A DNA stretch of 64,000 nucleotides, from NCBI GenBank assembly GCA_905182355.1, contig CAJJBH010000035.1, positions 24,295 through 88,294 on the forward strand, given 5' to 3'. This document shows, piece by piece, positions 41,996-51,054 of this stretch. The position numbers and the translations under genes were made by a program. Each line of letters starts with the position of its first letter. The first letter of the stretch is position 1. Source of the DNA: an uncultured Paracoccaceae bacterium (GTDB taxonomy: Bacteria > Pseudomonadota > Alphaproteobacteria > Rhodobacterales > Rhodobacteraceae). The notes beneath the pieces were generated by a model that had not been told where the DNA came from, searched no databases, and worked only from the letters and a program-made list of their open reading frames with translations.

Positions 41996-42618
41996 GCTTT
42001 GCGAAATAGAGCGACGAAGCCTGTGTCGTCTGCATGGGTGCCCAATCCGCTTGCGTCATAGATTGGTAATTCTCGCAGTTCCAAGTCGGTGATTGAGGTG
42101 TCCAAAGTTTCAAATTTTGCAGCAAAGCCGTGGGCGGTAAAGTGTTCGCGGTGAATGGAAATGACAATCCAACCACCACTGCGTACAAGGCGTAACAGCT
42201 CATCCAGCGCCTCTGGCCCCACATGGCCGTGAGTGAACGTGCCTGAGCTGACCAATCCTGCGTAGGTTCCTGTTTCTACATCTAAACCCGCCAAAATATC
42301 ACCTTCAATCAAGGTGTGATAAATTCCTTTGTTCTTGGCGACTTCTAGCATTTCAGGTGAAATGTCTGTCGCATCAATGTGGTCTAAACCACGTTCCCGC
42401 AAGGCTTGGCCGCATAGACCAGTGCCTGCACCGACATCTAAAACAGGCTGAAACCCACCCGCGTTTATATAAGCCCGCGCAACATGTTGGTGCATGATAT
42501 ATGCGTGTTCCTTGGCAAATTTTTTATCATAGGTATTGGCCCATTCGGCGTAAAGCTGTAGGGAATCCGCAGGCGTTTTCAGATCATACGCGCCTTCAAG
42601 GTCGGGTTTATCATTCAT
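41992..42618 (-). CDS. Class I SAM-dependent methyltransferase
   Basis: 208 residues with the Rossmann methyltransferase fold. Motif I is VLDVGAGTGLCGQALRERG (about 58), and later strands read HIDATDISPEMLEVAKNKG and GLVSSGTFTHGHVGPEAL. The family is close to small Williams-Beuren-type methyltransferases; substrate is unknown. It is convergent with the CaiD-like gene, overlapping by 4 bp, and stands alone. Confidence 0.85.
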   Translation of the reverse strand: MNDKPDLEGAYDLKTPADSLQLYAEWANTYDKKFAKEHAYIMHQHVARAYINAGGFQPVLDVGAGTGLCGQALRERGLDHIDATDISPEMLEVAKNKGIYHTLIEGDILAGLDVETGTYAGLVSSGTFTHGHVGPEALDELLRLVRSGGWIVISIHREHFTAHGFAAKFETLDTSITDLELRELPIYDASGLGTHADDTGFVALFRKA

Positions 42619-42692
42619 GGGCTAAGTGGAACTGACTTGGATATGTTGCGCAACCCCTTGCGTTCACTTTTGCCACGGGTCACCTATACCCA

Positions 42693-43544
42693 ATGACACA
42701 TACACTTCTTTCTTTTGGTCACGGATACTCCGCCCGTGCATTAACAAAATTGCTGTTGCCTCACGGGTGGCGGGTTATTGGTACGACGCGCAGCGCTGAA
42801 AAAGCAGAAGAGTTATCGGCGTCAGGGGTAGAGCCATTGATTTGGCCGACCGATGATATGTCGACCGCGATTGAGGCCGCAGACCACATCCTAATTTCGG
42901 CGGGTCCAAATGAGGACGGTGATCCAACCCTGAACCTTTTGCGCGATCAGATTGCCCAAAAAACATCAGCTTTGCGGTGGGTTGGGTATCTTTCGACCAC
43001 AGGAGTTTACGGAAATTTTGACGGTGCGTGGGTGGATGAAATGACCCCCCTAAATCCAACGACGAAACGGGGGCAAGCACGTAAAAATGCTGAAGAAGAA
43101 TGGTTTGCGATCCCGAACCTGCCACTTCATATTTTTCGATTGGCTGGAATTTATGGCCCAGGGCGTGGACCGTTTTCCAAAGTACGCAAAGGAACAGCGC
43201 GACGGATCATAAAAGAGGGTCAGGTGTTTTCGCGAATTCACGTTGACGATATCGCGCAGATTTTGTTCGCCTCGATAGGGCAACCAAACGCAGGTGCTGC
43301 GTATAACATGTGCGACGATGACCCCGCACCGCCCCAAGATGTGATCGCATATGCGGCGAACTTACTTGGCTTGCCCGTACCTGATCCAATCGCGTTCGCA
43401 GACGCAGAATTCACACCAATGGCCCGCAGTTTTTATGCAGAGAACAAAAAAGTGCGCAATGATCGCATCAAGTCCGAGCTTGGCGTAAAGCTGTTGTTCC
43501 CAACATACCGCGAAGGTTTGCGAAGGTTGCTAGATCAGGCGTAA
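42693..43544 (+). CDS. NAD(P)-dependent epimerase/SDR family protein (YeeZ-like)
   Basis: 283 residues of an atypical extended SDR. The N-terminal nucleotide motif is the loose LLSFGHGYSARALTKLLLPHGW. Later come RWVGYLSTTGVYGNFDGAWVDE, a Y-containing catalytic region, and PLHIFRLAGIYGPGRGPF with RIHVDDIAQILFASI. The substrate is unknown. It is divergent from the methyltransferase and overlaps the convergent Pr6Pr gene by 10 bp. Confidence 0.82.
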   Translation: MTHTLLSFGHGYSARALTKLLLPHGWRVIGTTRSAEKAEELSASGVEPLIWPTDDMSTAIEAADHILISAGPNEDGDPTLNLLRDQIAQKTSALRWVGYLSTTGVYGNFDGAWVDEMTPLNPTTKRGQARKNAEEEWFAIPNLPLHIFRLAGIYGPGRGPFSKVRKGTARRIIKEGQVFSRIHVDDIAQILFASIGQPNAGAAYNMCDDDPAPPQDVIAYAANLLGLPVPDPIAFADAEFTPMARSFYAENKKVRNDRIKSELGVKLLFPTYREGLRRLLDQA

Positions 43545-44185
43545 CGCGCGTTGTGGCGCAGGATGTAACCGATCAACCCAAAAACCACCAACAGGCCAAG
43601 TGCTACACCCATGTTAAGGCCGTAAAACCCCATTCGCTCGTCCCATACCATTGAGTTCAAGAACGGGTAGGGCAAGCCGGATGTCACGGTCCCAGGTGAG
43701 CTGTCGCTGAACCTTTGTACGATCAATTCCGACCATGCGACATAGAATGCGATAAGCCCAAGTAGTGGGGCCACACCACGCCAAGTTCGTGCAAAAATGC
43801 GACCGATAAACAGTGCGTCTATGATTTGTAAGGCAGGTCCAAGCCCATGAAGGTAGTACTCTTGGTGCCAGACAACTGGGCCACCATTGTTCACCAGCGC
43901 CGGGTCAGTGAGCCACAGTTTCCAATATAAATAGACAACCATAACATTCAGAACCGCTGCAACTATTGCGGTGACTTGGTGTGGTCGGGTGATGCGATGC
44001 TCTGACAATGCCAGCATCCGCGACGCGGAGTAGAACGACATCAACAGCGCCCAAATTGTCAGAAAACGGAATGGTCCACCAAAGTGATCATAACTGGACG
44101 TTGCAATTTGATAGACGCAATAACCAGCGGCCAGTAAAAGCACGATCCAGCGGAAAATAAGGACTGGCTTTGCGTGAATGCCCAT
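43535..44185 (-). CDS. Pr6Pr family membrane protein
   Basis: 216-residue inner-membrane protein with six helices, e.g. VLIFRWIVLLLAAGYCVYQIA, VTAIVAAVLNVMVVYLYW and the last NMGVALGLLVVFGLIGYIL. Family features are HFGGPFRFLTIWALLMSFYSA, VVWHQEYYLHGLGPALQIIDALF and SGLPYPFLNSM. Members have no proven role in bacteria. Preceded by GGGAGA. It is transcribed alone, 68 bp past the dxs start side, on the same strand as dxs but downstream. Confidence 0.8.
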   Translation of the reverse strand: MGIHAKPVLIFRWIVLLLAAGYCVYQIATSSYDHFGGPFRFLTIWALLMSFYSASRMLALSEHRITRPHQVTAIVAAVLNVMVVYLYWKLWLTDPALVNNGGPVVWHQEYYLHGLGPALQIIDALFIGRIFARTWRGVAPLLGLIAFYVAWSELIVQRFSDSSPGTVTSGLPYPFLNSMVWDERMGFYGLNMGVALGLLVVFGLIGYILRHNARYA

Positions 44186-44253
44186 GATTTCTCCCTTGGT
44201 ATTTGTATAGACAATGGTGCAGCAGGCAACGCTTGGGAACCCTGAATTTGGTG

Positions 44254-46182
44254 TTAAGCTCGTGCTTCACCGATTTGGCCAATGCCTAACACGTCCAGAA
44301 CCTTCGCCTGTATATCTGTAGCGTTCATACCTGCTGTTGCATACATATCTTCGGGGTGTGCATGATCAATAAAGGTGTCAGGAAGGACCATTGAGCGATA
44401 TTTGAAACCGCGATCAAACACACCTTCATCTGCAAGAAGTTGCGACACATGACTGCCAAAGCCGCCAATTGCGCCTTCTTCGATTGTGATCATCGCATCA
44501 TGGGTTTCGGCTAATGACAGGATCATGTCGCGGTCCAGTGGCTTTGCAAATCGGGCGTCTGCAATTGTTGGTGTGATGCCTTTAGCTGTAAGCATTTCAG
44601 CGGCCTTTTCGACTTCGGATAACCGGGTGCCAAAACTAAGCAATGCGACCTTACTACCCTCTTTTATGATCCGTCCCTTGCCAATTTCTAATGGTACTCC
44701 GCGTTCCGGCAAATCGACACCATTGCCCTCACCACGTGGAAAGCGGAAGGCGATTGGGCCGTCGTCATGTGCTGCTGCAGTTGCAACCATGTGGGCTAAT
44801 TCGGCCTCGTCTGCCGCTGCCATGACCACAAAGCCAGGCAGGTTTGTAAGGAACGAGATGTCGAATGCACCAGCGTGTGTGGCACCGTCCGCGCCAACCA
44901 ACCCTGCACGATCAATCGCGAAACGCACGGGTAAACGTTGGATCGCAACGTCATGCACCACTTGGTCATATCCGCGTTGCAGGAAGGTGGAATACATCGT
45001 GCAAAACGGTTTCATTCCACCTGCAGCAAGGGCTGCGGAAAATGTAACGCCGTGCTGTTCAGCAATGCCGACGTCAAAACATCTGCTAGGGTAGCGTTCG
45101 GCAAATAGGTTTAGGCCTGTTCCGTCTGGCATCGCAGCGGTTACGGCACAAATCTTATCATCATCGGCCGCTTCTTTCAGCAGATAATCAGCAAATACCC
45201 TTGTGTAACTTGGCGCGTTGCTGGGCGCTTTTTTCTGCACCCCTGTCAACACGTTAAATTTGGACGTGGCGTGACCTTTATCGCGCGCGGCTTCTGCGGG
45301 GGCGTAGCCTTTGCCCTTCTTGGTCAAAACGTGGATCAGAATTGGACCCGCTGCACGTTGTTTGACGGTGCGTAGAACGGGCAACAATTGGTCCATGTCA
45401 TGCCCGTCAATTGGTCCAAGATAGGAAAAGCCAAGTTGTTCAAAAAGCGTCCCACCAACGGCCAGGCCTTTCAGCATGTCCTTGGCCCGACGTGCCCCTT
45501 CACGCAAAGGTTCGGGCAAAAGGCTGACAGCACCTTTGGCGGCAGCCTTAAGTTCTTGAAAAGGCTCTTCAGCGTATAACCGGCTTAGGTATGCCGACAT
45601 CGCGCCCACTGGTGGGGCAATCGACATTTCATTGTCGTTCAGGATTACGATCAGGCGTTTGCCCAAATGACCTGCGTTGTTCATCGCCTCGTAGGCCATT
45701 CCGGCGCTCATCGAACCATCACCGATGACGGCAATTGCATCACCCAAACCTTCGGGCACTACACCGCCCAAATCGCGGGCCACTGCAAAGCCAAGTGCTG
45801 CACTAATTGATGTCGAACTGTGCGCCGCACCAAACGGATCATAGGGCGATTCAGAACGTTTTGTGAAACCACTTAACCCGTCTTTTTGGCGTAGTGTACG
45901 GATGCGGCCACGGCGTTCCGTTAGAATTTTGTGTGGGTAACACTGGTGGCCAACGTCCCAAATGATCTTGTCTTTGGGGGTGTCAAAAACCGCATGAAGT
46001 GCGACGGTCAATTCAACCACACCTAATCCAGCACCAAGGTGCCCGCCTGTTTCAGAAACGGCTGAAATTGTTTCTGACCGAACCTCTTGCGCCAGTTTCG
46101 TAAGCTGGGCGTCAGACATTCGTTTCATATCTGCAGGGCGCTGAACGGTATCCAGAAGCGGAGTGTTTGGGCGGTCGTTCAT
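44254..46182 (-). CDS. dxs: 1-deoxy-D-xylulose-5-phosphate synthase
   Basis: First step of the MEP isoprenoid pathway: pyruvate plus glyceraldehyde 3-phosphate give deoxyxylulose phosphate; thiamine diphosphate enzyme. 642 residues of transketolase type. TPP-binding [20 protein letters not shown] sits near 150; [15 protein letters not shown] and [15 protein letters not shown] precede it; the pyrimidine-domain segment [16 protein letters not shown] and the C-terminal [16 protein letters not shown] follow. It follows ispA by 10 bp in the xseB-ispA-dxs operon, a standard alphaproteobacterial arrangement. Confidence 0.96.
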   Translation of the reverse strand: MNDRPNTPLLDTVQRPADMKRMSDAQLTKLAQEVRSETISAVSETGGHLGAGLGVVELTVALHAVFDTPKDKIIWDVGHQCYPHKILTERRGRIRTLRQKDGLSGFTKRSESPYDPFGAAHSSTSISAALGFAVARDLGGVVPEGLGDAIAVIGDGSMSAGMAYEAMNNAGHLGKRLIVILNDNEMSIAPPVGAMSAYLSRLYAEEPFQELKAAAKGAVSLLPEPLREGARRAKDMLKGLAVGGTLFEQLGFSYLGPIDGHDMDQLLPVLRTVKQRAAGPILIHVLTKKGKGYAPAEAARDKGHATSKFNVLTGVQKKAPSNAPSYTRVFADYLLKEAADDDKICAVTAAMPDGTGLNLFAERYPSRCFDVGIAEQHGVTFSAALAAGGMKPFCTMYSTFLQRGYDQVVHDVAIQRLPVRFAIDRAGLVGADGATHAGAFDISFLTNLPGFVVMAAADEAELAHMVATAAAHDDGPIAFRFPRGEGNGVDLPERGVPLEIGKGRIIKEGSKVALLSFGTRLSEVEKAAEMLTAKGITPTIADARFAKPLDRDMILSLAETHDAMITIEEGAIGGFGSHVSQLLADEGVFDRGFKYRSMVLPDTFIDHAHPEDMYATAGMNATDIQAKVLDVLGIGQIGEARA

Positions 46183-46192
46183 TTAAGTCGTC

Positions 46193-47059
46193 CTAGTTCT
46201 TGCGGGCCACGACAAAGGCGGCTGCATCACGCAGCGCAGTCGCGTTGTTACCATATACACTTAAAGCATCCGACGCTGATTCCACCAGTTGTGATGCGCG
46301 GCGTTTCGCCTCGTCCAAGCCCAACAGTGATACAAACGTCGCTTTGCCTGCGCCTGCGTCCTTGCCCGTGGCTTTGCCAATAGTGGCGGCATCACCTTCA
46401 ACATCCAAAATATCATCGGCAATTTGAAAAGCCAGCCCAAGGGCCTTGGAATACGTGGAAAGTGGTGCCAAATCAGAGTCTGACATTCGTGCACCTACTG
46501 TCGCGGACCATTCAATCAATGCGCCTGTTTTACCCTGCTGCAATGTTGTGACTTGGGCAAGACTTAGGGGCACTATGGAGGTTTCGGCAGCTATGTCCAA
46601 AGCTTGGCCAAGGACCATGCCTTGTGCGCCACTGGCTTTGGCAAGACTTGCAGCCAGATTAGCCCGCACATCACCAGTGCCAACCTCGGGCCGTGTGACC
46701 ATTTCAAAGGCTAAGGTTTGCAGGGCGTCACCCGCCAGAACTGCCGTCGCTTCCTCCCATTTTTTGTGAACAGTTGGTTGGCCGCGTCGCAAATCATCGT
46801 CGTCCATACAAGGCAGGTCATCGTGAACCAGTGAATATGCATGTAAGGCTTCAATTGCGGTTGCAGGCCATATCGCTGCCTTCGGGTCGATGTCATGTAA
46901 TCGGGCAGATTCCAAAACAAGGAACCCGCGCAACCGTTTCCCGCCGTTGGTGGCATGTGCCATCGCATCAACAACGGGCAGGCGCTCAAATTCTGAAAGA
47001 ACGTGGTCCAGGTGCGTCTGAATTGCGTCAGCGCAATCGGTTAGGCGTTGGCGAAACAT
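46193..47059 (-). CDS. ispA: Polyprenyl (farnesyl) diphosphate synthase
   Basis: Condenses isopentenyl diphosphate units to geranyl and farnesyl diphosphate. 288 residues from ATG 47059, which lies 5 bp past the xseB stop; a longer upstream reading overlaps xseB and lacks family residues. The first aspartate-rich motif is LVHDDLPCMDDDDLRRG (about 85) and the second is FQIADDILDVEGD. Other features are GGKRLRGFL and the K-T-G-A segment QQGKTGALIEW. It belongs to the xseB-ispA-dxs operon. Confidence 0.94.
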   Translation of the reverse strand: MFRQRLTDCADAIQTHLDHVLSEFERLPVVDAMAHATNGGKRLRGFLVLESARLHDIDPKAAIWPATAIEALHAYSLVHDDLPCMDDDDLRRGQPTVHKKWEEATAVLAGDALQTLAFEMVTRPEVGTGDVRANLAASLAKASGAQGMVLGQALDIAAETSIVPLSLAQVTTLQQGKTGALIEWSATVGARMSDSDLAPLSTYSKALGLAFQIADDILDVEGDAATIGKATGKDAGAGKATFVSLLGLDEAKRRASQLVESASDALSVYGNNATALRDAAAFVVARKN

Positions 47060-47064
47060 TTGGG

Positions 47065-47319
47065 TCAGAGGCCTTCGACAGGCTTCAATCCTGTGGGGTT
47101 CCCGTCGGCATCCAACGTGATCGCGGCAACTTTTTCTTCGGCCTCTTTCAGCTTTGTTTCGCATCGCGCTTTAAGTAAAGCACCGCGTTCATAAAGCGAG
47201 ATCGATTGATCCAACGCCACATCCCCCCGTTCAAGTTGACCTAAAACCTGTTCAAGCTCGGCCATCGCTTGCTCAAAGCTCATTTCTGTCACTGGTGTTT
47301 GTTGGGATGTTTCGGTCAT
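47065..47319 (-). CDS. xseB: Exodeoxyribonuclease VII small subunit
   Basis: 84 residues, the normal length. The conserved core is MSFEQAMAELEQVLGQLERGDVALDQSISLYERG, followed by CETKLKEAEEKVAAI. The partner XseA is not in the window. It heads the xseB-ispA-dxs operon, and its ATG overlaps the stop of a tiny remnant frame (ATGA), suggesting that a coupled upstream gene has been lost. Confidence 0.92.
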   Translation of the reverse strand: MTETSQQTPVTEMSFEQAMAELEQVLGQLERGDVALDQSISLYERGALLKARCETKLKEAEEKVAAITLDADGNPTGLKPVEGL

Positions 47320-47417
47320 GGTGTGGCCTTTATCAAATCAAAAACTGTGTCACGTTTATACCCGCCTTCAACGCCTGATACCAGACGGGGTTTGTGCAGA
47401 TGATATGCAGATTCCAT
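47316..47417 (-). pseudogene. Remnant of a histone deacetylase/acetylpolyamine amidohydrolase-type gene
   Basis: A 33-codon frame between petR and xseB contains PRLVSGVEGGYKRDTVFDLI, which resembles the C-terminal RLVSVLEGGY segment of class II histone-deacetylase-like amidohydrolases. Such genes usually precede xseB in Rhodobacteraceae, with the same ATGA overlap. If so, all but the last 30 or so codons were deleted and petR now abuts the break. The match is short, so this is a tentative call. Confidence 0.45.
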
Positions 47418-47421
47418 CAAT

Positions 47422-48123
47422 CTAATCTGGTGCCAGCATATATCCTGCACCGCGCACGGTTTGAAGATAACGGGGTTGTTTTGGGTCTGTCTCGATCTTG
47501 CGTCTAAGGCGGGTGATCTGAACATCGACGGCACGTTCTTGGGCCTGCCCACGGTCGCGGCCTAAATCTTCAACCAATTTGTTTCGGCTGATGGGTTCAC
47601 CGGGGTTGGCCGAGAATATCTTCATCAATTGTGTTTCAGTGGCGGTAAGGCGGACCAGCCCTTCGCCTTCCCACATTTCACCCCGTTCAAGATCATAACG
47701 GATTGGGCCAAGGTGCAGGATTTTTGGCACAGAATCTTCGGCAGGCGTTTCTGGCATGCGGCGCAAAATTGCATTGATCCGAAGCAACAACTCTTTTGGC
47801 TCAAACGGCTTTGGCAGGTAATCATCAGCGCCAGCCTCTAGCCCTTCGATCCGGTTATCTGTTTCGCCTTTGGCGGTCAAAAGCATGATCGGCGTCTGAC
47901 TGGTTTCACGGATTGAACGGCAAAGGGACAACCCGTCTTCACCCGGCATCATGACATCCAAAATCAACATATCGAAATCAAGGCCAGTCAGGATGCGCCG
48001 TGCATGTCCAGCATCGCGCGCGGCTGTGACCAAAAATCCGTTTCGCATCAAGAATTTTTGCAATAACACTCGGATGCGTTCATCATCGTCGACGATCAAT
48101 AGGTGGGCGTCTAATGCGCTCAT
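47422..48123 (-). CDS. petR: Response regulator PetR, OmpR family
   Basis: 233-residue two-domain regulator. The receiver domain (about 1-120) has the acidic pair in LLIVDDDERIR, the phosphorylated Asp in MLILDVMMPGEDG and Lys in DDYLPKPFEPKEL. The OmpR-type winged helix (about 135-230) ends VQITRLRRKIETDPKQPRYLQTVRGAGYML. It fits PetR, which in Rhodobacter capsulatus is encoded with PetP next to the cytochrome bc1 operon and needed for growth. Here petP-petR lies about 9 kb from petABC. It overlaps petP by four bases. Confidence 0.87.
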   Translation of the reverse strand: MSALDAHLLIVDDDERIRVLLQKFLMRNGFLVTAARDAGHARRILTGLDFDMLILDVMMPGEDGLSLCRSIRETSQTPIMLLTAKGETDNRIEGLEAGADDYLPKPFEPKELLLRINAILRRMPETPAEDSVPKILHLGPIRYDLERGEMWEGEGLVRLTATETQLMKIFSANPGEPISRNKLVEDLGRDRGQAQERAVDVQITRLRRKIETDPKQPRYLQTVRGAGYMLAPD

Positions 48124-48632
48124 GATCCGGTCTCCTTAAGGCGGGTGTAGGCACGTTGCATTTTAGCATCCATCATGGCTTCGAGCACGGTTCGAAAGCC
48201 AGCAACGGCTTCTGGGCCTGCATCGCGAAAAGCGCTGCGCATACGGGCGCGTTGTGCATCGGACAATGTTTGTTCCAATTTATGCCCCTCATCCGTCAGG
48301 AACAAGTGACGTTCCCGTTTGTCCACTTTCCCAACCTTGCTTTCGACCAACCCTTGTTCGATCAACGCGCGTAATACACGGTTCAAAGATTGCTTGGTCA
48401 CGCCAAGGATGTTCAGTAAGTTGTTGACCGTGGTGCCAGGGGCGCGATTGATGAAATGGATGGCGCGGTGGTGGGCGCGACCATAGGCCATGTCAGACAG
48501 AATGCGATCCGGGTCAGCGGTAAATCCGCGATAGGCGAAAAACATTGCTTCGATTCCCTGACGCAATTGCTCGTCTGTAAGGAACAACAGGTTCTCACCG
48601 TGATGTGCTGATGTGCTGCGTCCGCCAGGCAT
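48120..48632 (-). CDS. petP: MarR-family regulator PetP
   Basis: 170-residue MarR-type winged-helix protein. The DNA-binding part reads TVNNLLNILGVTKQSLNRVLRALIEQGLVESKVGKVDKRERHLFLTDEG, flanked by long helices that form the dimer. It is co-transcribed with petR (ATGA overlap), which identifies it as PetP. It is divergent from ilvE across 159 bp; an inverted repeat TGTTG/CAACA lies in that region and is a candidate binding site. Confidence 0.82.
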   Translation of the reverse strand: MPGGRSTSAHHGENLLFLTDEQLRQGIEAMFFAYRGFTADPDRILSDMAYGRAHHRAIHFINRAPGTTVNNLLNILGVTKQSLNRVLRALIEQGLVESKVGKVDKRERHLFLTDEGHKLEQTLSDAQRARMRSAFRDAGPEAVAGFRTVLEAMMDAKMQRAYTRLKETGS

Positions 48633-48681
48633 AAACGGTTGTCCCTGATTATTATCACTTTGTTACAGCATACGTCAGTGT

Positions 48682-48697
48682 TGTTGACATTCCAACA
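48682..48697. promoter_or_regulatory. Inverted repeat in the petP-ilvE divergent region
   Basis: TGTTG and CAACA are separated by six bases, forming a 16-bp dyad typical in size for MarR-family operators. It lies 50-65 bp upstream of petP. It may serve PetP autoregulation or ilvE control (inference). Confidence 0.35.
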
Positions 48698-48791
48698 TCA
48701 AAGGCCTAGAGAATTGTAGGTTTTGCGCAACATTATGTCCGCATCGGTACTAATAGCGCAATTTATGGAATAACACTCGGAGGTTACGGCA

Positions 48792-49661
48792 ATGGCTGGT
48801 GGATATGATGATCGCGACGGCAAAATCTGGATGGACGGCCAATTGGTTGATTGGCGGGATGCGAATGTCCATATCCTGACCCATGCCATGCACTATGCTT
48901 CGTCTGTATTTGAGGGGGAGCGTTGCTATTCTGGCAAGATTTTCAAATCCCGCCAGCATTCGGAACGCTTGATCGCATCAGGCAAGTTGATCGATTTTGA
49001 TATCCCATATTCAATCGATCAGATTGAAGCCGCGAAAGAAGCAGCGCTAAAAGCCAACGGTTTGACAGACGCTTACGTTCGCGCAGTTGCGTGGCGCGGT
49101 GCAGGTCCTGACATGGGTGTCGCGTCTGCAAATAATCCTGTCCACATGGCCGTGGCCTGTTGGGAATGGGGCAATTATTACGGTGATGCAAAGATGAAGG
49201 GTGCCAAGCTCGACATCGCGAAATGGAAACGTCCATCGCCAGAAACTGCACCATCCCAAGCCAAGGCCGCAGGTCTATATATGATCGCAACAATGTCCAA
49301 GCATGCGGCAGAGGCTAAGGGTTGTTCTGATGCAATGATGTTCGATTATCGCGGCTATATTGCCGAGGCGACAGGTGCCAACATATTCTTTGTTAAAGAC
49401 GGAGAAGTGCACACGCCAAAGCCGGATGCTTTCTTGAATGGGATCACCCGCCAGACGGTTATAGGAATGCTGAAAGACAAAGGCATCGCGGTCCACGAGC
49501 GTGTGATTATGCCAGAAGAACTTGAAAGTTTTGAACAGTGCTGGCTGACAGGCACAGCTGCTGAAGTAACCCCAGTTGGTCAGATCGGTGACTATAACTT
49601 TGAGGTTGGCGCGCTGACGCGTGAAATTTCTGAGGACTACGAAAAACTAGTGCGCGTCTAA
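48792..49661 (+). CDS. ilvE: Branched-chain amino acid aminotransferase
   Basis: Last step of leucine, isoleucine and valine synthesis and first step of their breakdown; PLP fold IV. 289 residues with HILTHAMHYASSVFEGERCY near the start, YVRAVAWRGAGPDMGV, the PLP-Lys region YMIATMSKHAAEAKGCSDAMM and FLNGITRQTVIGML. AGCTGTGGAA-like GGAGG lies before the ATG (CTCGGAGG). It is followed 1 base later by an NTF2-like gene, possibly in operon. Divergent from petP. Confidence 0.92.
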   Translation: MAGGYDDRDGKIWMDGQLVDWRDANVHILTHAMHYASSVFEGERCYSGKIFKSRQHSERLIASGKLIDFDIPYSIDQIEAAKEAALKANGLTDAYVRAVAWRGAGPDMGVASANNPVHMAVACWEWGNYYGDAKMKGAKLDIAKWKRPSPETAPSQAKAAGLYMIATMSKHAAEAKGCSDAMMFDYRGYIAEATGANIFFVKDGEVHTPKPDAFLNGITRQTVIGMLKDKGIAVHERVIMPEELESFEQCWLTGTAAEVTPVGQIGDYNFEVGALTREISEDYEKLVRV

Positions 49662-49662
49662 A

Positions 49663-50007
49663 TTGGACTACGCCGCATTTGCGATCGAGTGGGAGGCCGC
49701 GTGGAACTCCCACTCGCTTGATCGCATCCTGGCCCACTACAGCGAGGATGTGATTTTCCGTTCCCAAAAAGCGATGCGCTTGGTGGGGTCGGGCGAACTG
49801 CGCGGCAAGGATTCATTGCGTGCCTATTGGGCTGCGGCACTTTTGAACCAAACAGACCTGTCGTTTGTCGTGGTTGATGTGTTGCATGGGTATGGGATGA
49901 TAGTCATCACCTATCGAAACCAGCACAATGTTCTGGCGGCAGAAACGCTTCGGTTCGGGTCTGATGGGATGGTTATTGAGGCTTCGGCTTGTCACGATAA
50001 GTCGTAA
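49663..50007 (+). CDS. NTF2/SnoaL-like small protein
   Basis: 114-residue cone-shaped alpha+beta protein of the nuclear transport factor 2-like superfamily: AFAIEWEAAWNSHSLDRILAHY, EDVIFRS, GKDSLRAYWAAAL and closing MVIEASACHD. The family includes isomerases and many proteins of unknown role. Start is TTG 49663, one base past the ilvE stop, which implies coupling. Its 3' end abuts the convergent transporter gene. Confidence 0.72.
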   Translation: MDYAAFAIEWEAAWNSHSLDRILAHYSEDVIFRSQKAMRLVGSGELRGKDSLRAYWAAALLNQTDLSFVVVDVLHGYGMIVITYRNQHNVLAAETLRFGSDGMVIEASACHDKS

Positions 50008-50008
50008 A

Positions 50009-50953
50009 CTATTGATCCTTTGGTGCAGTAGCAGCACGAACCTTGCTAAGATCCATACCCAATTTGCGTTCTCTCCAAATGATCAGAACGCCGCCTGCTA
50101 CAACCAAAAGCGCACCAATGATCATGTTTGATGTAGGCGCTTCGCTAAAGAAGAAGTAGCCGATAATACTGGCGAAAATAAGCGATATATAATCGAAAGG
50201 TGCCAACATTGACGCGGCCCCGAACCGGTATGCGCTGGTGACCAATATCTGCGCCAATGCACCAATTGTACCGGCCCCGATGAGTAGTCCAAGCGAGTAG
50301 GGGGTCGGAGTTACCCAACCAAATGGGATGGACAGCAACGATAGCGTTGTTGCGGTTAGTGAAAAGTAAAAGACGATTGCCCCGGTGTGTTCTGTAGAAA
50401 CCATTTTGCGCACATGGATTTGCACGAGACCACGTAAGGCTGCCGCCGCAAGTGTGAACAGTGCTCCTAGCCCTGCACCTGTGGTTAAGGCCTCTGCATC
50501 AAGGGACAGTCTTGGCGCCATGACAATCAGGACGCCAACCAACCCAAGGGCCACCGCTGATAGGCGGTAAACGCCAACACGTTCGCCCAGCATAAGAACA
50601 GCTAGGATGACGGTGAACATGGGTGTGGCATACCCAATCGCCGTTGCTTCGGGCAGCGGTATTAAAGAAAGGCCTGCGAAGGTCAAAAACATAGCACTGG
50701 ACCCAAACAGCCCGCGCCACACATGCCCCCATGGGTTGTGGGCTGTTAAGCCTTCGCGCAATTCACCCCGATATTTCAGCCAAAGCAAAATGATTGGGAT
50801 GGGCATCATAGATCGGAAGAACACGGCCTGTCCGACTGGGACTTCTTTTGTTGCCTCTTTGACCATCGCGGCCATTGTGATAAACAATAGGACCGCAGTT
50901 AGCTTGAGGGCAATGGCGCGTCCGGGTCGGTGTTCTGTATGTGGTTGATCCAT
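50009..50953 (-). CDS. DMT-superfamily transporter (EamA domains)
   Basis: 314-residue inner-membrane protein with about ten helices in two EamA repeats. It starts after a short cytoplasmic lead (ALKLTAVLLFITMAAMVKEATKEV) and ends VAGGVLIIWRERKLGMDLSKV. Other features are EATAIGYATPMFTVILAVLMLGE and LGLLIGAGTIGALAQILVTSAYRFG. Related to RhaT/S-adenosylmethionine-type and drug/metabolite exporters; substrate is unknown. It sits between the NTF2-like gene and aroC as a single unit. Confidence 0.85.
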   Translation of the reverse strand: MDQPHTEHRPGRAIALKLTAVLLFITMAAMVKEATKEVPVGQAVFFRSMMPIPIILLWLKYRGELREGLTAHNPWGHVWRGLFGSSAMFLTFAGLSLIPLPEATAIGYATPMFTVILAVLMLGERVGVYRLSAVALGLVGVLIVMAPRLSLDAEALTTGAGLGALFTLAAAALRGLVQIHVRKMVSTEHTGAIVFYFSLTATTLSLLSIPFGWVTPTPYSLGLLIGAGTIGALAQILVTSAYRFGAASMLAPFDYISLIFASIIGYFFFSEAPTSNMIIGALLVVAGGVLIIWRERKLGMDLSKVRAATAPKDQ

Positions 50954-50977
50954 AACCGTGTCGTGCGCCTTTTGCGG

Positions 50978-51043
50978 AGGGTCTGCAAGGGGGCGCTGCC
51001 CCAGCCCCTTCGGGCCTTCCCCGGGATATTTTTTGCGAAAGAA
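50978..51043. repeat. Third copy of the Roseobacter-type intergenic repeat
   Basis: Between the DMT transporter and aroC, GAGGGTCTGCAAGGGGGCGC, CCCCAGCCCCTTCGGG, CTTCCCCGGGATATTTTTTGC and GAAAGAATC follow the same plan as the paired copies at 3957-4193: a GC-rich hairpin, then a CCGGGATATTTTTT box. It is more diverged. Confidence 0.5.
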
Positions 51044-51054
51044 TCTGGAGGCAG

